From assembly GCA_037044905.1 (NCBI GenBank), contig JBAOKB010000144.1, forward strand, positions 496,001-560,000: a stretch of 64,000 nt of DNA, read 5' to 3'. A program made the translations under genes and the position numbers. This DNA is from Hortaea werneckii (Eukaryota > Ascomycota > Dothideomycetes > Mycosphaerellales > Teratosphaeriaceae). Below the pieces are notes generated by a model. The model made no database searches and was not told the origin of the DNA. It saw only the letters and a program-made list of their open reading frames with translations. Positions 33,695 through 44,402 of the stretch are shown piece by piece. The number at the start of each line of letters is the position of its first letter. The first letter of the stretch is position 1.

Positions 33695-36139
33695 CTTGGC
33701 GGCAACGGAGGTGGTGGTGGTGTTGGTGGTGGTGGCGGCAGCAGACAGGAGATTTCTTTGTAAAGGGACTTTTTCCCCCGCTGGCTATTTCACTGCGCAT
33801 TAGCAATGGCCTCCGCAATGTAGAGTGACTGTGATATAGCCGATGCCCAATACAAGAGCGCTGTGAGGATACCCGTACGGGCGTCAAATCTACACAACAC
33901 CCCCTGAAGCGCACCAGCGTATCAGACTCACCTCGTCGCTCTGCTGGTCGTGTCCCTGTGTAGGGCTTGATGGTCTATGGCAGCTTATTGGCCTCTGGTT
34001 GGTGTTGTGGATGTTGTTGCTGCTGCTGCCTTCTGTGTCGCTGCTGAAGAAGTGGAATTTGACAAGCTCTGAAGCCGACAAAAGCACTCGAGGTGCGCCA
34101 AGACATTGAGCTCTGACCCCCAGGGGCTAGAGTGCCTCACAATACAACATTGATATGGCATCTCCCAGTCGAGATGCTTCAGATATCCAGTCTTACTGTC
34201 CTATTAGCTAGAGAGGTAGCCAATCTACGCGTAAAGGGGCAGAGAGGCTATACGCAGCATTCTCAGCCTCGCTCTGCCTCCGAAGCGTACGATGCTACAG
34301 CCGTAGCAGCCAGTCGATGACTCTGACCGCAAAGAGGATACCTTAACACATTAACAAACAGGAGAGCAAAGATGTTACACCCACCTTCCGCCTTTACCTC
34401 AGAGTCTTGCCAACGAACTGTTACGGGCATTTGCTGTCCATCCTTAGATATCGCGAAACCTGCAAACTCAGGGACAAAGAGTCGTCAGAACAAACCAGAC
34501 CGCGCCCAGCAAGCAAGTACCGAAGCTTTGCTATAGCACAAACAGCAATGAGCGGCCTGGGAGATCAAGCGAAAGCGTCGAGAACCCTACCACAGCGAGG
34601 ATATCCGGCACCGAGCCAAGGCGTCGCTGATCACAACAGGCAGTCCATCAGCAAGGCCTCTCCCGGCTAAAAATGCTGACGATCACGCTTACAAGAGCGC
34701 AAAGGTGTCGAGTGCCTTGCCAACATCGCGTCCGAGGTGGCCGGTGAAGAGAAGAGATTCTCTGCCTTCGACACTGCAGCGACGCGATGCTTTCGACAAC
34801 TTGAAGCAGTTTGGACAGCGAAGGTTACATCGCGACATAGCCACCAACGACGAGCAGATGGGCTGCTAACGTTCGAGGCATTACCCATCACCCATGAGCA
34901 GAGCTCAATCGAAAGCGAGAACACTCACGATCCCCGAGATGGCTGAAGAGCGAGACCAAGGAGTAAAGACATCTTCTGGACCTGGGTAGCAGAGACATCC
35001 ACCAGTTGCAAGTCCGGCAGGCGAAACGGATACTGGAGATCATACTTCCAGTCATGGGCCATTAGGATGACATTCGGACCCCTGAAAGTTTGTTCAAGGA
35101 CTAGCCAACTCCGCGCGGGCCCATGATACAGCAAGCAGTGCTGCCTCCCCGTCAGAGCATGATGATGGCATGGCGATGTTGCTCAAGAAGATTAAGTATG
35201 TCCAGGACCGGGATCCCTGGAAGCATTCTGACTCCGGAGTCCGTAATGCAGTATCTGGAAGTACTCTCTTCTCGGAACCGCACTCTGTTCTTTCTTTCCT
35301 CACTTTACGATGTTGCTGGATCATGAACTTCTTGCCGTGAACATCACTTCTCTCTGTCTTTTCCTTTCTGTTCGCCAATTTTTCTTCTCTCTCCTCCATA
35401 TTTTCTTTGTCTTCTCAAGAGTTGTCGTCTCATATGATGTTTGCTCCAAGTATACCTACATCTGCAGGAGCCCTGGATATGAAAGGGCTAAGCAAGCTGC
35501 CATAGAGCTTTATAATTCCGTGTACCAGACTTCAAGCAAAAGCTTGAAGAGACGCTTATGGGCTCCATCATCAGAGACCGTCGCAGGTCTTTCAAGACAT
35601 TTGCAAGTGGCCAAAGATTCTTCTACTGAGCGGACAGACCGAAACATTCCGGAAAGGCACATCCATAGTCCGATAGTGTTCCATGAGTGTGACAGGGAGC
35701 GAGTATACTGATAGATCGAAGGTAAGGTACCACGTTGTTTGATACTGTATCTCTCAGAGAAGACGATCCAGATGAAGAGGCCCGTCATTATCTCTTTGTG
35801 CAATACCTAATCGACATTGGAGCTCCGTGCTCTTGGAAATAAGCCGAAGACGGACTCCTCGCTGGTATGGAAGCAACAGTGAGACCAAAATGCTGTGTCT
35901 CGGTCATTGCAGGCACTTCGAGAACAATCCAAAGACCTTGGCCCTCTCATCCCGGAGACTGATTGGAAGATATCTGGGATCTTACTTGGCATTGCCATGA
36001 TATTGCCAAATGGACTCCATAGGAAGATGCATGTAAAAGGGAGCTAGTCCGTGGTATATCCCTCAGCCCAGCTCCGGACCATGTCACGATCTGCGCCAAT
36101 CTTGTGAGCAGGGCATTCAAGTAGCCGCCAGTGCTCGCA
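33695..36139. other. 2.4-kb gene-poor region
   Basis: No recognisable gene. It includes a GGT microsatellite at 33709-33736 and several open frames (34407-34670, 35310-35711 +; 35094-35399 -) without family or splice support. Confidence 0.4.
33709..33736 (+). repeat. GGT trinucleotide microsatellite
   Basis: Imperfect GGT repeat immediately upstream of the ATG of the small cysteine-rich gene. Confidence 0.8.
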
Positions 36140-36932
36140 TTAAGCCTTGCCACGGACGACCTGCACGCCATGGTCTTCATAATCCTGTCTGAGCTTGTTC
36201 AGAGATGCCTCATCTTGCTGCACCGCCTTGCAGCCAATCTCTAACACGGTTGTCTTGAACCCAGCAGCGGCAGCGTCTATGGCCGTGCATTTTACGCAGT
36301 AGTCATATGCGATACCCACGACGAAGACCTCTTTGACCTCCCTCTCTTTCAGCAAGGCCTCGAGGCGAGTCCGTGACACTGGAGGATCCTTGAATGGAGG
36401 GCCAAACCCAGAGTATGACTCGACACGCTGATCCTGCCCTTTGTCTATAACGACATCGATCTTGTCCTTGTCCAACTCGCCGATCAATTCGCAGCCTGGT
36501 GTACCTTGTATGCAGTGTGGAGGCCAGAGGACTGTCTGCTGGGTCTCCTCCGGATTCTCCGGGTTCTGGATCGTGTAGGTGGAAGTCAAGGGCTCGCAAC
36601 CGGGATGCTGGGTAGCAAAGGAGATGTGGTCGTGCGGATGGAAGTCTCGGGTGGCGATTCTGATGGCCCAGTCCTGTTTCAGGAGGTCGTTGATGACCGG
36701 TGCGATCTCACGACCGCCGGAGACAGTCAAGGCGCCCGTGGGAGGGCAAAAGTCGTTTTGCCTGTAGAGTCAGTGAATCAGCGGCTCAACAGTCGTGGAC
36801 TACTACGCGCTTCTCTCAAGGCTATCTGAGGCGCGAGAGAGGATGTGCCGGAAGTCTTGCGGTTGGCAATGGAGGCACTCACACGTCGATAATGAGAAGC
36901 GCTCTCTTGGACCGCTGCCCGTGGCTACCCAT
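36140..36932 (-). CDS. PNC1: Nicotinamidase (Pnc1 type)
   Basis: Exon 1 is 36883-36932, the intron 36762-36882 has a GTGAGT donor and CACTGAC branch, and exon 2 is 36140-36761. The product is 223 aa (yeast 216). It hydrolyses nicotinamide to nicotinate and ammonia in NAD+ salvage and so also limits a sirtuin inhibitor. The isochorismatase-fold catalytic triad is visible: Asp16 (LLIIDVQNDFCP, spanning the splice), Lys124 (VVIDKGQD) and Cys172 (AYDYCVKCTA). The metal site Asp56/His58/His60 lies in RDFHPHDHISFA, and the substrate loop in WPPHCIQGTPGCEL. All family residues are present. Confidence 0.96.
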
Positions 36933-38856
36933 GCTGGGACGATCTCAGCGCCTCAAAGGGTGCAAGTCCTTGCAATGAGCAAGCTGTGGCTAAGCTGTGG
37001 ATGCTAGAGTAATGCGAATGGCCTTCCGAAGCCAATCTGAGTGGTTTGAAGGTGGTATAGCGTCTGAGGATTGGAGAGGGGGTCGCTGGGTTTGCCCGAC
37101 CGAGGGATTGCGAGGTCAGTATCACCTTGAGTACCTACTTGGGGCTTTATTAATCATATATAGGCTTAAGAGAGGCCGCTCTCGGCGTCAGAAGGGTGCT
37201 ACCGAAGCTTGTTATCGCCGCGGTGGATGCTCGAGGAACAGCCTTATTGGCGCTAGTGCATGAAAGCGGGAAAGACGTAGATGTGGTTTCAGTCTTGGCA
37301 AACCCTGTATCAACAACACTTCATCCATCATTCCATACTCAATTCTTCACTCTCTATCTCTTTCTATTTGCACCGTCCGTGTCCCCAGTGGCTGCTGCGA
37401 ATACACACAGCGTAAGGCGGTCTCGGGCTGAGAAAAACTAACTGGTAGCAATCATGGCCGACCTCCTGGCGGCAGTGCGACAACGACAACTCCCTTCGCT
37501 TTCGCGCGCCCTTCGCCCTTGAACCCTTTCATCCTCATCAAATTGGCCCCAGGTTCCGCACGAGGGCATCCGAGGCATCATAGAGAGGCTTAGCCGGCAT
37601 AGACCTAGCCTGAGTGCCTGCCAGTGCTGGCATGACCGCAGTGCTTCAGTTCGGCGCTCGCACGAGGCTCAGAAGCTGCCACTGGGTCTGCATGTGCTGC
37701 ATCTCACGCGTGTCAAGTCTGATCCTCGAGAAGACCCCCGGCTGGCCTCGAGTCCCATTCTGAATAGCTTGCAACAGTGCCAGATTCTTCCCTCGCGGCT
37801 TTACCACTGCGTCGATCCTGTCTCTCCTGGCCCTGTTCAGGATAGAGCTCGCTCGTGCGGTTCCTTTTTCGTATTTCCAACCCCATATGGACATCCGGCT
37901 GCCCGGCCGTAGATGGAGTCATGATAATCTTGGCTGGGATAAAGTATGCCAGTCTCAACCGGCTCTTGTCTCTACTCTGCCTGCCTGAGGAACTGTATCT
38001 GGATATCATAAGAGTATGGCGCTTGATCTACGGAAAATACACCTGATTATGCCAGGTACATATAGTCCGGGCATACCGATACTACTACATCGAGCTCCAG
38101 GACTAGGACAAGGATCCGTACAATCTCCACAGTGGATACACTCCATATGGCAACACGGCACAGCAAGAGCCATGGAGCTTGGAATTTTGCTGTCCATGTC
38201 ACTTGACTGTGATATTCCGCGTACATGCTAGGGCTATCCCTACACCATGGATCAGGCTTCGGGCTTTGCTCTCAGTGATGATTATGGAGCTCATCATGAT
38301 GAAAGCCCCATCAATCAGCATACTTGCTACGTGGAAAGACTCGGATGACACTGGCTACGGATGCTCAAACTATATGCAGCACTCTTGGCCTGTTGGAACC
38401 ATTCAAACTGCATCGGTGTACCCTTACCCCAGCGCGCTTTCTTCGCCTCCGCAAGCGGCTTGCTGCGACCAAGTCTGCGTCCCCGCCGGCCCAATACCGG
38501 ATTTACAACCCGCCTATATAAGATCCAGTACAATGGATAGCTTTCACTAACAAAAACAGGTCATCTGCCGCTGCTCGCTGCTCGCTCGCTTGCTGTGGTC
38601 TCACTTGGAAAATTTGATTTCTGTAAACCTGTTCGCTAACATTACTCTACGTAGCTTTGCCCCTGGCATGGTTGGGTTCGATTCCCCCAAGTTCTTTTTT
38701 TTTTTTTTTCGTTTTCTTTTTGCCGCTCCTACCAGTGCTTTGCTCTTCCTACACGTCCAACAACATCTCTGCGGTCGCCGCTGATTCAGATTTTTGCTAC
38801 CTGTGCACAGATCCTACATTCTTATTTTTTGGGGTAGCACATGAAGGAAAACGTGC
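36933..38856. other. 1.9-kb gene-poor region
   Basis: Nothing coding is recognised. It holds a B-box-like sequence (38675-38685) followed by a T15 run (38695-38709), discussed in findings, and the presumed promoter of the microexon locus. Confidence 0.4.
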
Positions 38857-40454
38857 ATGAGCGAAATGTGTGGCGATACGATCGATTCGCATTCAAGCGC
38901 GGTGAGCGAGAGGCCCACGCTTGACTCCGCACAAGGTGCTTCCCTCTCATGGCTTTTGCCCCAAAATCTGCTGAGGCAGAGATGGTCACTTTCTCTTTCC
39001 AAGGTCTCGTGTAGGAATGTGCAGAAATATCACACGGCTCAAAATATTGATGAGGTAGACAAAAAGGATCTGTTGCCTCCGAGAATCCGTGGTCTTAGAT
39101 GGCGCACCCTGAACGAAGATTCGGCCTCCCGCTCACGGCCAGTTGAGCGAGGCAGATCTCTGAATACTTGGAGAACAATCCAGATCTGGCCTATTGAGAT
39201 GCAATGCGCCAGGCTCTGTTTAGACAACATGCACTTCTTATGCTTCTACGCTGCTATTCAAGGTAAGACAGAGTGAAAACGCTGCCAGAGCACTGGCTGC
39301 AAGGCCCGAGCTTGGCGTTTCTGTTTGTCTATCTTCCGCTTCACCCTCCCTCTCCCTCTCCTTCTTCGCTTCAGCTTTCAAACAGAGGACGAACGTGAGT
39401 GACCACAACATACTAACAACGACGAGGCTCTGCTGACGACGCTTCGCTCTCTCGCAGCAAGAGACACAAACGTAAGTCATTACAGCCCCTTTCTGTTCAC
39501 TGACCAGCTGCCACGGTCGCGTCGCTGCCTCGCACTGCAGCGCCGTGCTACCCACAGCGGCAGTAGGCGTGGCGGAAAACACCTCTACCTCCCTTGGAAG
39601 ACTCGCGAGTGTGATTGCTAATACGCTTTGTTAACAGAAAGACCACTACCAACGTAAGTCCTCTAGCAGTGACTTCCCCTCTCCTCCTAGAAAAGCGCAT
39701 CCAGAGGCAGCAGCGCTGCCGACCGGCTGCGAGGCTCTCCTTTCCGCGACGGTGACGTCGAAGTTTCTCTCTAGAAAAGGGGTACTAACATTCTTCTCTT
39801 TCATGCAGCAGCTTTTTTCAAACCATCAGTAAGTCTCCCACCTTGTGTTGCCACTGAGAGCGGCTGCAATTATAGCTGCCTCTCACCCAATCAACTTGCA
39901 TCGAACCAATTGAACTGACATGCCTGAACAGATCGATCAGCCCAGGCCTCTTTTTCGGTAAGAACTGAACCACGCGTCCTGCGCTCTTGCAGCGTCCTTC
40001 AAGCGAACCAGCTAATTTCTTCTTCGCGGCAGTCCCTTCGCCTCCACCTCCACCACCACCACGACCACCACCAACCCCACCGCCGCCGCCAAGGTATGAT
40101 GGAGCTTTTCTTTCGTCTTTGCATTCTTTCCCTTTTCGCAGAAAGAGGAGGAATGTGTACAGAGCAGTATCCCGATACCTAGCCTCAAAGACTGGACCAA
40201 ACAGACGGGAACCACAGCCAGATAACTCTGACTGGAACCTCATCTACTGCGAGTATCACCCAGCTATACTCATCTGCTGGGCCCGTCTTTTCCCTCTGTC
40301 AACAGTTCTTGCCTGGCTGCCGGATCACCCCATGGAGTCAACTGAGCCGGAATCAACAAGCAGGAACATCACAGCCCAGCGTACTTCACAGCAGATCCTC
40401 GAGGCCAGCATCACCGTGGCTTATGCCACTGTACTCACGTACATGCATAAATAA
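38857..40454 (+). CDS. Unknown gene or transcript with a chain of microexons (14-61 nt)
   Basis: Strong plus-strand splice signals define this exon chain: exon 1 ending 39262, then 39375-39394 (20 nt), 39458-39471 (14), 39638-39653 (16), 39809-39828 (20), 39932-39957 (26), 40033-40093 (61) and 40142 onward. Donors are GTAAGA, GTGAGT, GTAAGT (three times), GTAAGA and GTATGA. Branch sites include GCTGAC, GCTAAT, TACTAAC, ACTGAC and GCTAAT at normal distances. If translated from the ATG at 38857, all exons join in one frame to the stop at 40454 (876 nt, 291 aa), including a Pro-rich run (VPSPPPPPPPRPPPTPPPPP). An alternative ATG at 39240 gives an 87-aa frame ending at 40225 (acidic, Thr-rich). 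I recognise neither protein, and a non-coding transcript is also possible. The splice structure is more certain than the product. Confidence 0.5.
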
Positions 40455-40883
40455 ACGCATCAGTATACTCCCGTTCGAGATCGCCTTTGTCGACTTGAAC
40501 GCACTTCCCTCTCACAGATTTCTTTGCTTCGCTCTGGCAACATGCTGGACTTACGACGGCTTAGTATATAGCGCCTACTCGGGATTCGACAATGATATCT
40601 ACTCAACGGGTCTCCGTTACGCCTGCAGTCTATTCGACCCTTTGCCGCCTTCCTGGACGGCGTAGCCCATTGCTGCGGTTCGGTTATATAGGTTCTTTAC
40701 TTTCATCACGTTTTAGATAGTGCATTTCTCTGGGGCTCTCCATTCTACCATTACTGTCTTAGTGGACTGAAGCACTGCGCAGCAGCACTTGTCATGAACA
40801 TTTACACTCTGCTTTCAAGACGTAGACTTTGCTATATTTGCCTATCGGGGAGAAGAGAGCTAACCACCGGTGAACGTCAATAG
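40455..40883. other. Intergenic region
   Basis: 430 nt between the microexon locus and the small cysteine-rich gene; nothing recognised. Confidence 0.35.
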
Positions 40884-41153
40884 ATGTGCTACTACGTGGA
40901 AATTTTTTTCTGCCCTGGGGGCTGCACCTGCTGCGTCGAGGTGAAGGCTCGACTGCAGACCGACCTCTGCTACGTCCCGGGGAACGAGCTCCCAGAGCAC
41001 TGCTGGAACTTTACACCAGCAGTGACTCGGTTCGACCCCGAGGACAGGTCGGAGTGCGGCCCCTGCATGCTGGAGCGGTGGGATCGTGAGATCCAGGAGA
41101 TTGTGGATTTCGCCAACAGCATCGGTTGGGTGACCGAATCTGGAAAGAAATAG
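40884..41153 (+). CDS. Small cysteine-rich protein, unknown (89 aa)
   Basis: True ATG start, single open frame. Nine cysteines lie at 2, 10, 14, 16, 17, 29, 40, 58 and 61, ending with a CxxC (ECGPCML) and a helical tail (RWDREIQEIVDFANSIGW). There is no signal peptide. It starts MC like the protein at 33362-33694 and has a matching Cys29 and Cys39/40, suggesting a lineage-specific small family, perhaps zinc-binding. I know no named domain for it. Confidence 0.5.
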   Translation: MCYYVEIFFCPGGCTCCVEVKARLQTDLCYVPGNELPEHCWNFTPAVTRFDPEDRSECGPCMLERWDREIQEIVDFANSIGWVTESGKK

Positions 41154-41334
41154 GTATGTGTTGACCGTGTATCACACCATATAGAAGCATGAGAGAAGGG
41201 GAATTGCATCGGGGATGCACGCGAAAAGCAGCTCTTGCCGCCAATGTCATTTGATGAGGGAGCAAGCTAGCTGGTATCAACGCCTGCTCGCCCGAGGAAT
41301 CATGCAATCATCCGACTTTCCCAGAACACCCAGC

Positions 41335-42138
41335 TTACATCACCACACCGGAGTTGGAAGCAATACGCTGGGAACATTGTTAGCTAACGTCTTGAGAATA
41401 TGCAGGCACCACACGGGAAGACATACCGGCCAGAGCTCAGCGGCCTCCTTGGCGACCGGGCCAGTGATAGCACTGCCCTTCATCTCACCCTTCGGGTTGA
41501 CAATCTGTAGCACCCAGTCAGCTTCTTGTATCTTTTGGAAACCGTGTACCCATCCCCTTGATGTTGCTTCTTCTGAATACGTACCACACCCGCGTTGTCC
41601 TCGAAGTAGAGGTAGATGCCGTCCGCGCGCCTCCACGGCTTGCTCTGCCTCACGATCACAGCCGGCATGACCTTCTTCCTGAGTTCCGGCTTGCCCTTCT
41701 TCACGGTGGCCATGACCATGTCACCGGCGCCAGCAGCTGGCAGACGGTTCAGACGAGCACCGAAGCCCTTGACGGAGATGATGTACAGGTTACGGGCGCC
41801 GGAGTTGTCGCAGCAGTTCATGACGGCGCCGCTATCCAAAAACGTTAGCATCCATCATCGCACACTCCTCCTTTCTCTGTCCCTTGTCTTCCCCGGCTCT
41901 CCCTTCAGGTCTTCTTCCTCTCTCTCCATATTCGCAACTCTTCTTCTGAACAATTCTAATCGCAAATTCTTTCGGGGAAATGGGCGCACATACACTGGCA
42001 GACCAAGCGTCATCTTCAGCTTGGTACCGGAGGTAGAACCACGACTGCGCACGCATCAAACGTTAGCATTGCCTTTCCCTTGCCTTGTCTTTCTCGCTCG
42101 CTCTTTCGGTAGGTTGGATCGGCATACCCGGTAGGCAT
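41335..42138 (-). CDS. RPL23: Large-subunit ribosomal protein uL14 (L23)
   Basis: Five exons: 42128-42138 (11 nt), 41994-42044, 41585-41831, 41427-41504 and 41335-41367. Total 420 nt, 139 aa (yeast 137). All phases fit, and the protein reads through as LKMTLGLPVGAVMNCCDNSG, then LYIISVKGFGARLNRLPAAG, GDMVMATVKKGKPELRKKVM, YFEDNAGV, IVNPKGEMKGSAITGP and ASNSGVVM. uL14 sits at the 60S subunit interface next to the sarcin-ricin loop. The first exon holds only MPTG minus one base, so an open-frame search alone would miss both ends. Four introns in a 139-aa ribosomal protein gene fit a highly expressed fungal gene. No snoRNA was found in the introns. Confidence 0.96.
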
Positions 42139-42635
42139 TTTGACGGTGTTTTAACGGTATCGGTCGGTCGTGTCGTGTGGCTTCGTTGCCGTGAAGATGA
42201 GTCGGTCGGTCGCTGGGGGGCAGGGCTTCAATCCTCTCAATTGAAGCCGGCGTCGAGATTTTGCCGGGTGTGGGTTGAAGGACGCTTGGACCAATCTTCC
42301 AAAATCTTGGCGGCACGGATGTATCCGCGACCTCAAGTCCGATGGCTGCACGTGGATGCAGCTGAAATCGAGTATTACAACCATTAGATCTACAAAACGA
42401 TTTCTTCGGATGAAGAGTGTCTACAAGACGACTTTTGACTGATGTGACATGGCACTAGTCATTTCACATGAAGAGTTGCTTCACTGGTCTCGAAGTACAA
42501 CCGTCAACGCTTTTTCACAGAACGGAAACTACCTAGATTGCCAGCAATGGCCCGAGGATAACGATACCACTCATGCTTTTGCTCGCTCAAAATCGCGCCA
42601 TTTCAAAACAACCGTCTTACCTGCACGTACTTAAT
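42139..42635. other. uL14 promoter and ENT3 3' flank
   Basis: 500 nt between two minus-strand genes. It has GGTCGGTCG-type short repeats near 42160-42215. No clear further element. Confidence 0.4.
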
Positions 42636-44402
42636 CTAACCTAACAGATCGTCCATACCGCTGCTCCCAGTGTTCGGCTTCTGCCCTCCACCCTGCTGAG
42701 TGGCTGGAGACGGACTCGCCATAGGTGCGCCAGCAGCAGGTGCATTAGCACCGTAGAGCCCTGCCTGGCTCTTCTGCTTCGCCATGTCTGCCATGCTTGG
42801 CCCTTTACCAGCTGGTGCATTTTTCTTCGCGCCGCTGCCAGCAAGCAACGAGGCGAATGCGTCTCCACCGGCAGGCTTCTTCGCCGCCGCGCCGGGTTGA
42901 GCACCTCCAGTCGGGGACATGACACCAGAGGTGGGTGTCCCGGCCGAAGATCCGGCTTGAGTCTGTACCGAGGTGAAGTAGTTCGGCCCACTGGGCTGGT
43001 AGCCAGAAGGCTTTGGCTGCTGCTGTTGAGCTGGCGGCGAAAAGGCGGACATAGCGGCTGGCGTGCCTGCAGCACTTCCTGTAGGAGACTTAGTAGCAAA
43101 GAGGTTGCTGAAGTCTGCTTTCTGAGAACCAGGTTGCGGTGAAGGCTGGGCAAATTGTGTGCTGGAGTTCGTCGTTGCGGTGGATGCGGGAGGAGGGATG
43201 GAACTGTAGTTAGGTTTGGGCAGAGTCTGCTGCGCGGGTGCAGGTGCTACTGCAGGGGCTGGCGTTGCCGATTGGAAATCGTCGAAATCATCGTCGTCAC
43301 CACCTGCAGCAGGCGGTGAAAGCACTGCCGCAGCGGTCGAGGACGCTGTGCCGTTTGAAGGTGCAACCGGCTCGTCATCACCAAAATCGAAAAGATCCAC
43401 CTCTGGCTCCTTCGGTTTCGGCGGCTCAGGTTTCTTCTGTGCGGGTCGTCTGCTGCTTGGCGGATCTGCTTTCCGACGCGCAGGAGGAGCTTGCGCGCCG
43501 CCGTCATCGAATTCATCGTACTCCTCGAACCTGTCACCGCCTCTTCGCTGGCCCTCGTCGTAGTCCTCTTCTGCTTCGCCGCCAAAGCCACCGCCGTCGC
43601 CATAGACTGCTCGCGATGACCCTCCATAGCTGGCAGAAGGGAAACCTCCGCTTTCGCTGCCGAATCCGCCATACCTGCTACTACTACCACCCATTCCTAT
43701 GCCAGCACCGCCTTCAACACCAGTGTACTTGTTCCTGGTTGCCTTCGCCTTCTTCCTCTCAGCTCGGATCTTGTCCACATCGCTTAACAGATCGGTCAAT
43801 TCCTTGCTCCTGTTCCTGACGTTGATGCCCTGGTCCTTGCCGTTCTCGTCGATGTAGTGGAACTGCTTGAGCATCTTGAGAAGAGAGAGATGCGAGCGGG
43901 CGTCGTCGATGACACGTTCGGAGCCGTTCTTGACGAGAAACTCCATAAGCTGCAGGGCTTTGTAGATCTGCCGCCACTCTTCTGCAGACTTCTCGGTAAA
44001 GCGTTTGTAGATCATTGGCATGATTTCGTTGAGTGTTTGGCTGTCCTTTTGGTTAGCGGAGGGACGACGTGTAGATGAGCTCAGGCTGCAGTACTAGTTG
44101 AAGGTCCCGTTCGCGATCTGTTGCATGAGAGAGGAAGAAGCGCCCCATGGCTCGTTGTTAGTCGCTTCGCGGACTTTGGATTCCATCTCGGTGTAGTTCA
44201 TGACAGCTGCGCCGTGTCAGTCTGCGTAATCCATGTCAAGAAAGGCAAGTGTGCTGCTGACCATTTTGGACCTTCCTATAACGCGTACGGTTAGCGAATG
44301 ATCTGAAGCCCTTAACCTCGCTCGTGCGCCGTACCTTACTCCCGCTTTCACATCGTATAGCGTCAGGTTGGAGACCTGATTCCGCAGATCGTTCCAATCC
44401 AT
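42636..44402 (-). CDS. ENT3: Epsin-type ENTH-domain clathrin adaptor (Ent3-like)
   Basis: Four exons: 44335-44402, 44262-44275 (a 14-nt microexon), 44095-44206 and 42636-44040. The total is 1599 nt, 532 aa, and all phases agree. The ENTH domain occupies residues 1-150: MDWNDLRNQVSNLTLYDVKA, then VQNAVMNYTEMESKVREATN, then WGASSSLMQQIANGTF, then EEWRQIYKALQLMEFLVKNG. After it comes a Gly/Ser/Tyr linker, acidic motifs with DLFDFGDDEP and DDDFDDFQSA (adaptin-ear/clathrin-binding style), and a Pro/Gln/Ala-rich tail ending MDDLLG. In yeast Ent3 binds PI(3,5)P2 and works with GGA/AP-1 between Golgi and endosomes. Ent3 rather than Ent1/2 is chosen because no UIM repeats or C-terminal NPF motifs are seen. 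Confidence 0.92.

Noticed and set aside
38600..38710. tRNA gene ending at the T15 run
   Set aside because: Only the B box fits; T-stem and acceptor stem do not pair and no anticodon arm or A box is found.
41832..41993. snoRNA in the 162-nt intron of uL14
   Set aside because: A GATGATG sequence is present, but there is no correctly placed D box or closing stem.
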